From assembly GCA_013141175.1 (NCBI GenBank), contig JABFRN010000001.1, forward strand, positions 2,371,444 to 2,435,443: a DNA stretch of 64,000 nucleotides, read 5' to 3'. A program made the translations under genes and the position numbers. This DNA is from Lysobacter sp. (GTDB lineage: Bacteria > Pseudomonadota > Gammaproteobacteria > Xanthomonadales > Xanthomonadaceae). The notes under the pieces were generated by a model. It had not been told where the DNA came from and ran no database searches. It saw only the letters and a program-made list of their open reading frames with translations. Below, piece after piece: positions 59,805 to 64,000 of the stretch. Within the stretch, counting starts at the first letter, position 1, and the number at the start of each line of letters is the position of its first letter.

Positions 59805-61130
59805 ATGCGTCGACTGCATCTCCTGACGCTGTTCTGCAGCTTGACCCTGACCGCAGCCAGTTTCTCGCCCCGAGCCCAAGAGGCGGCGAAACCCCACGGC
59901 AACGCATCCGTCGTCAGCGCCGCGCGCATGCTCGACGTGCGCAGCGGCCGGATGCTCGAAAACGTGCATCTGCTGATCGAAGACGGCCGCATCAAACAGG
60001 TCGCCTCCGGCAGGGACGCGTTCATTCTCACCACCGACATGGCGCGCTACGACCTCGGCGACGTGACGCTGTTGCCCGGCATGATCGACATGCATGTGCA
60101 CATCGACAGCGATCCGACCTACAGCGGCTATTCGTATCTGCAGTTCAGCGACCGCTTCTGGTCGGCGGTCTCGGTGGTGCACGCGCAGAAAACACTGATG
60201 GCCGGTTTCACCACGATCCGCAACCTCGGCTCGGAAGACTGGAACGACGTCGGCCTGCAGCAGGCGATCGACGAGGGCAAGATCGTCGGCCCGCGCATCG
60301 TGCCTGCGGGCTTCGCTTTCGGCGCGACCGGCGGACACTGCGATTCCACGTATTTTCCGCCGTCGATGAACGACCGCAATCCCTACAACGCTGACTCACC
60401 AGAAGAAGCGCGGAAGTCCGTGCGCGCAATCCGCAAATACGGCGCGCAGGTGATCAAACTCTGCGCGACCGGCGGCGTGTTCTCGCGCAACACCGAACCC
60501 GGCCAGCAGCAGATGACCTACGCCGAAATGAAGGCGGCCGTCGACGAAGCGCAGATGTGGGGCTTGAAAGTCGCGGCGCATGCGCACGGCGCTGCAGGCA
60601 TCCGCGATGCGATCCGCGCCGGCGTAGGCACCATCGAACACGCGAGCCTGCTCGACGACGAAGGCATCCGCCTCGCGAAGCAGTACGGCGCCTGGTTGTC
60701 GATGGACATCTACAACACCGACTACACGCAGGCGGAAGGCAAGAAGAACGGCGTGCTCGAAGACAACCTGCGCAAGGATCGCGAACTCGGCGACATCCAG
60801 CGCGAAAACTTCCGCCGCGCACACCAGGCCGGCGTGAAGATGGTCTTCGGAACCGATGCAGGCATCTTTCCGCACGGCGACAACGCAAAACAGTTCGCGG
60901 TGATGGTGCGCTACGGCATGACCCCGACGCAGGCGATCCAGTCGGCCACGATCAACGCCGCCGAAGCGCTGGGTCGCAACGATATCGGCGTGATCGTAAC
61001 CGGGCGCCTCGCTGATATCGTCGCAGTAAGCGGCAACCCCGCGCAGGATGTGACGCTGTTGGAACACGTCGCGTTCGTGATGAAGGGTGGTGTGGTAATC
61101 ATTGGCGAAGGAAAAGGCTATCAAAAATAA
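59805..61130 (+). CDS. Exported metal-dependent amidohydrolase
   Basis: A 441-residue enzyme with a signal peptide (about 1-25). The TIM-barrel metal site shows MIDMHVHIDS with the H-x-H pair near residues 95-97, the bridging lysine in AQVIKLCATGG, HAHGAAGI for the third and fourth ligands, IEHASLLDD, and the conserved Asp in MVFGTDAGIFPHG. The pattern resembles exported imidazolonepropionase-like or Xaa-Pro-type amidohydrolases. Substrates probably include peptides or cyclic amides, though this is not decided. ATG at 59805 follows AGGAGCC at proper spacing. Confidence 0.9.
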   Translation: MRRLHLLTLFCSLTLTAASFSPRAQEAAKPHGNASVVSAARMLDVRSGRMLENVHLLIEDGRIKQVASGRDAFILTTDMARYDLGDVTLLPGMIDMHVHIDSDPTYSGYSYLQFSDRFWSAVSVVHAQKTLMAGFTTIRNLGSEDWNDVGLQQAIDEGKIVGPRIVPAGFAFGATGGHCDSTYFPPSMNDRNPYNADSPEEARKSVRAIRKYGAQVIKLCATGGVFSRNTEPGQQQMTYAEMKAAVDEAQMWGLKVAAHAHGAAGIRDAIRAGVGTIEHASLLDDEGIRLAKQYGAWLSMDIYNTDYTQAEGKKNGVLEDNLRKDRELGDIQRENFRRAHQAGVKMVFGTDAGIFPHGDNAKQFAVMVRYGMTPTQAIQSATINAAEALGRNDIGVIVTGRLADIVAVSGNPAQDVTLLEHVAFVMKGGVVIIGEGKGYQK

Positions 61131-61294
61131 CGCTTCGATAGCGAGATGCTTGCAGTAGGTGAAGATGGATTTAGTGATCTAAATTCGCTTTCGTAAACGC
61201 TCGTTCGAGTACAATTTTTCAAACGAGTTAAATTTGAGCTGTGCTTTTCGTGATGCCATAAGCAGAATTCCGGCCAAGCTGAAGGGAGAAAACA

Positions 61295-64000
61295 ATGAAG
61301 AGGATGTTCGTGCTGGCCGCGCTGCTGCTGACCTGCTTGGCTTTGAAGCCATCGGATTTATTTGCCCAGACAAGCGACAACACATTCTGCAATGTCTTGA
61401 ATAGCGTCAGTGCATGCTTTAGCACGCGCGATGCTGCAGAAGCCGATATGCGAAGCAAACTGCCGGTCTCTTATCGCGACGTGATTCAACCCATGACGCC
61501 ACGGCCGGCTGGATATCAGCCAAATTCTCAGGGCCTGGAACAATGGCGGGTTGATTATTTCATTCCGGATCAGCCGCCAGCGCAGGTATTTCCCGAAGCC
61601 TATAGCAACGGCTCAATTGGTGCGCCTACTGTTTGCGTACCTGCAGGCGATCCATTTGTCTCTTCTTTATGCAGTACGGAGAATGGGGCGGCGTACGGTC
61701 TTTATAACAAACTCAAAACCGACTTCCCGCAATGCACTTTCACTGATCGTGGCTATAAGAATTCATATGTGACGCCATTTGCAAGCGTCAATGAATCTTC
61801 TTACCGCAGCGGGTATGGCGTTGCTTCTTACAACAATTCCACTTTGCCACCATCAGGGAATAGAAAACTGTCTTACGAGATTCAGTGCCCGGGTTGGGCA
61901 CAGCCGGACTTGCGGGAAATCAATCTTGGCAAACGTCAGACTTTCCAATGCCCGGACCGCTTTTATGCGGTAGCTGGATATAGTTCTCTTGCCTATTCGC
62001 CGAATGGCGGCGGCACGGTGATTGGCGGCAAGCTCTGTCGACCGATCGATGTGATGCCCTATATCACATTCTACCAGCGCGGCACGGCAACCTGTCCTGC
62101 GGGAAAGCATCCAGGCCCTTGCCACCCCGCCAGCGGCGATAAGTCGCGTGACGAAGTGGATTTCCAGTTTGCGGGAGAATCTTTTACCCGCTATTACCAC
62201 TCGTTTCGACAGGCAGGGACGTTGCCCGCATTCGCGCCAGGGTGGACCCATACTTTCAGCGATCGCGTCCTGAACGGCGGCACGTACAATATGAAGACCG
62301 TCCGTAGCGACGGTAATGTCGAATATTTCTTTTCACTCGGAAACAATCAGTTCAAATCGAGTCAAACGTCCCGAAAGAAGCTCGTCAAGTTCGCTGATGG
62401 CACTTACAAGATCTATGACGAAACAGGGCGAATTCTGTCGTTCAATACGGCTGGTCGTTTGGTCCGACAGGAACAGTCGACCAATGGTCTTTACCATATC
62501 GATTTCACCTATGACGGCGAAAAGTTGATCCGGGCCCAGGATCAAACGGGCAGGGTGCTCGTATTCAACTACGTTAACAATCGTCTCGACAGCGTACATT
62601 TGCCGGATGGTGGCGTTGTCCAATACGAGTTCGATGTTCTCGGCAACTTCACCCGTGCGAATTACCCTGATAGTACAAACAAGCAATACCACTACAACGA
62701 AACGGCGCTTTCCCTGGCGAATAATCCGCATGCGTTGACGGGAATCACAACAGAAAACGGTTTGCGCTATTCATCCTATGGCTATGCCGTCAATGGGCGC
62801 GTCAACCTGAGCCAACGACACAAGGGTGATGGGACTGTCGTCGAAAAGACCACGATTGACTACCCAACCATCAATCAGCCTGTCGTGACATTGCCCTACG
62901 GCGAAGTCATCACATACGGGATCGTGGATGAAGGTCCGTATCGGCGTATTACAAGCATGGTCAACGGGCCTCGATTGGTGAATGTCGCTTATTCAGGAGG
63001 CGCCGTAAGCCAGGCAATCTTCGCTCTAAGTACGACAAAATACGTATATGCGGCGGATTATCTGAGCGAGCGCTATGAGGCGTTCGGTACGCCGGAGGAA
63101 CGGAAGTTTGTCACCGTTCGCGATACCAGTTATCGAACCACTTCGTATGAGGTCCAAGCGAAGTCTGGTGCCAGTTATGTCGCCAAGCAGCGGCAGACGT
63201 TCGGCTACAACAGTCGTGGACAGCTGATCACCGCGAATTCCATCGACCCGACGACATCAGTTACGAGAGCGGTCAGTCTGAGTTACTGCGAACAGACCGA
63301 TGTCGATGCCGGATCGTGTCCATTGGTTGGCCAGTTGAAGACAGTGAATGGCGCACGAACCGATGTTGCTGATATCACTACCTATTCGTACTACCTGTCC
63401 GACGCTGCTGGTTGTGTGCCTGGCGTCAGCCCGTGCAGTCATCGCAAAGGTGACCTGTGGAAGATCACCAATGCTCTGGGCCAGGTAACCGAGATCCTGG
63501 CCTACAGCGATGCCGGTCAGCCCACTGTTGTCGCTGACGCCAATGGGGTCGTCAGTAATCTGGAATATGATGCCCGTGGCAGGTTGACCGCACGAAAACG
63601 TCGCGGTACGAACGGTAGTGTGGAAACCGACGACCAGATCACCGGTATCGAATATTGGCCGACCGGTCTTGTCAAAAAGATGAACATGCCCGGCGGGTCG
63701 TTCGTATCCTTTGTCTACGACGATGCGCATCGTCTGACAGGCATTGCCGATAACGCAGGGAATAGCATCACTTACACGCTCAATGCCGCCAGCAGGCGCA
63801 TCAAGGAAGATACGAAGGACAGTACCGGCACGTTGCAAAGGACGCTCTCGCGCATCTACAACACGCTGGATCAGCTCCAGACGGTCACAGATGCGTATGG
63901 ACGTATCAGCAGCTTTACGCATGATGCAAAAGACAATCTGGATCAGTCTACAGACGCCCAGTCGCGTATCGAAGACAGCAACTACGATCCGCTCGACCGC
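61295..64000 (+). CDS. RHS/YD-repeat protein, N-terminal 902 residues (3' end beyond window)
   Basis: A large exported protein; the frame is open from ATG 61295, behind AGGGAG, to the window edge. A signal peptide (about 1-24) precedes a Cys-containing unique domain (about 25-300). Then follows an RHS-type entry segment with APGWTHTFSDRV near residue 316, and the first YD-type repeats: YDETGRILSFNTAGRL near 374, YDARGRLTARKRRG near 758, and YDDAHRLTGIADNAGNSI near 808. RHS proteins form beta-cocoon shells, often ending in a variable toxin; the C-terminus is not visible here. Base composition is lower in G+C than the rest of the window. Confidence 0.9.
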   Translation, partial: MKRMFVLAALLLTCLALKPSDLFAQTSDNTFCNVLNSVSACFSTRDAAEADMRSKLPVSYRDVIQPMTPRPAGYQPNSQGLEQWRVDYFIPDQPPAQVFPEAYSNGSIGAPTVCVPAGDPFVSSLCSTENGAAYGLYNKLKTDFPQCTFTDRGYKNSYVTPFASVNESSYRSGYGVASYNNSTLPPSGNRKLSYEIQCPGWAQPDLREINLGKRQTFQCPDRFYAVAGYSSLAYSPNGGGTVIGGKLCRPIDVMPYITFYQRGTATCPAGKHPGPCHPASGDKSRDEVDFQFAGESFTRYYHSFRQAGTLPAFAPGWTHTFSDRVLNGGTYNMKTVRSDGNVEYFFSLGNNQFKSSQTSRKKLVKFADGTYKIYDETGRILSFNTAGRLVRQEQSTNGLYHIDFTYDGEKLIRAQDQTGRVLVFNYVNNRLDSVHLPDGGVVQYEFDVLGNFTRANYPDSTNKQYHYNETALSLANNPHALTGITTENGLRYSSYGYAVNGRVNLSQRHKGDGTVVEKTTIDYPTINQPVVTLPYGEVITYGIVDEGPYRRITSMVNGPRLVNVAYSGGAVSQAIFALSTTKYVYAADYLSERYEAFGTPEERKFVTVRDTSYRTTSYEVQAKSGASYVAKQRQTFGYNSRGQLITANSIDPTTSVTRAVSLSYCEQTDVDAGSCPLVGQLKTVNGARTDVADITTYSYYLSDAAGCVPGVSPCSHRKGDLWKITNALGQVTEILAYSDAGQPTVVADANGVVSNLEYDARGRLTARKRRGTNGSVETDDQITGIEYWPTGLVKKMNMPGGSFVSFVYDDAHRLTGIADNAGNSITYTLNAASRRIKEDTKDSTGTLQRTLSRIYNTLDQLQTVTDAYGRISSFTHDAKDNLDQSTDAQSRIEDSNYDPLDR

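Noticed and set aside
61160-61294. Hairpin CTCGTTCGA / TCAAACGAG before the RHS gene
   Set aside because: The arms are only 8/9 complementary with an A/T loop. It could be an operator or chance in an A+T-rich gap, too weak to list as a feature.
63257-63922. 221-codon minus-strand frame inside the RHS gene
   Set aside because: It looks more protein-like than most shadows, but the plus strand carries continuous YD-repeat coding sequence with a signal peptide and ribosome-binding site. No start signal was seen for the minus frame.

Overview
The window looks like a chromosomal segment from a high-G+C gammaproteobacterium of the Lysobacteraceae (Xanthomonadaceae). The pointers are a LacI / TonB-dependent receptor / sodium symporter uptake locus, a PhoP-PhoQ pair behind a small PepSY-type gene, a class I fructose-bisphosphate aldolase next to pyruvate kinase, a DUF6491 protein, an R-body (RebB-family) gene, and many short palindromic intergenic repeats. 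The assignment rests on gene content and protein character; no database search was possible.

Layout. 1-5.6 kb: a nearly complete TonB-dependent receptor (minus), a sodium:solute symporter (plus) and a LacI-type regulator (minus). The divergent promoter region holds two matching LacI-type palindromes, one per promoter, so this reads as a regulated carbohydrate uptake locus. 5.7-10.1 kb: a translationally coupled DUF2339/DUF3999 membrane pair. 10.3-17.5 kb: glycolysis (pgk, a HAD phosphatase, pyk, class I fba) interspersed with small accessory genes. 17.5-25.2 kb: an exported protein, a DUF6498-like membrane protein, an RND efflux adaptor and pump, a membrane-anchored L7/L12-like protein and a SpoU/TrmH RNA methyltransferase. 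25.2-26.0 kb: a large imperfect inverted repeat. 26-29.8 kb (minus): rebB, an M28 peptidase, mscL, an FAH-family enzyme and a small membrane protein. 29.9-31.2 kb (plus): a Rieske protein and a tandem-domain DUF6491 protein. 31.2-37.7 kb (minus): arginase, tRNA-Thr and a tight operon (DegV/DAK2 fusion, membrane protein, plsY, birA, coaX, SPOR protein). 37.8-41.7 kb: a small exported protein and mtfA converge on phoQ, phoP and a PepSY-like gene. 41.8-47.2 kb: an amidinotransferase-fold hydrolase, dusA, a prolyl-4-hydroxylase-like oxygenase and tex. 47.3-51.3 kb: a lower-G+C DUF2026-like gene and bifunctional putA. 51.5-59.7 kb: a complete aa3-type cytochrome oxidase cluster (coxB, ctaD, a 48-residue ORF, ctaG, ctaE, a twin-TM protein on the other strand, SURF1, a CxxxC protein, ctaA, ctaB). 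59.8-64 kb: an exported amidohydrolase and the start of a large RHS/YD-repeat protein that leaves the window.

How the parts work together. The left locus imports a carbohydrate across both membranes under LacI control and the central glycolytic genes would process hexose. putA feeds electrons from proline into the respiratory chain and is divergent from the oxidase that ends that chain. The oxidase cluster carries its own copper insertion (ctaG, perhaps the CxxxC protein), heme A synthesis (ctaB, ctaA) and SURF1.

The most distinctive non-coding signal is at least five kinds of palindromic or paired repeats in intergenic gaps. In two cases the arms supply stop codons of the neighbouring genes. 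No CRISPR array, prophage, IS transposase or rRNA operon was seen.
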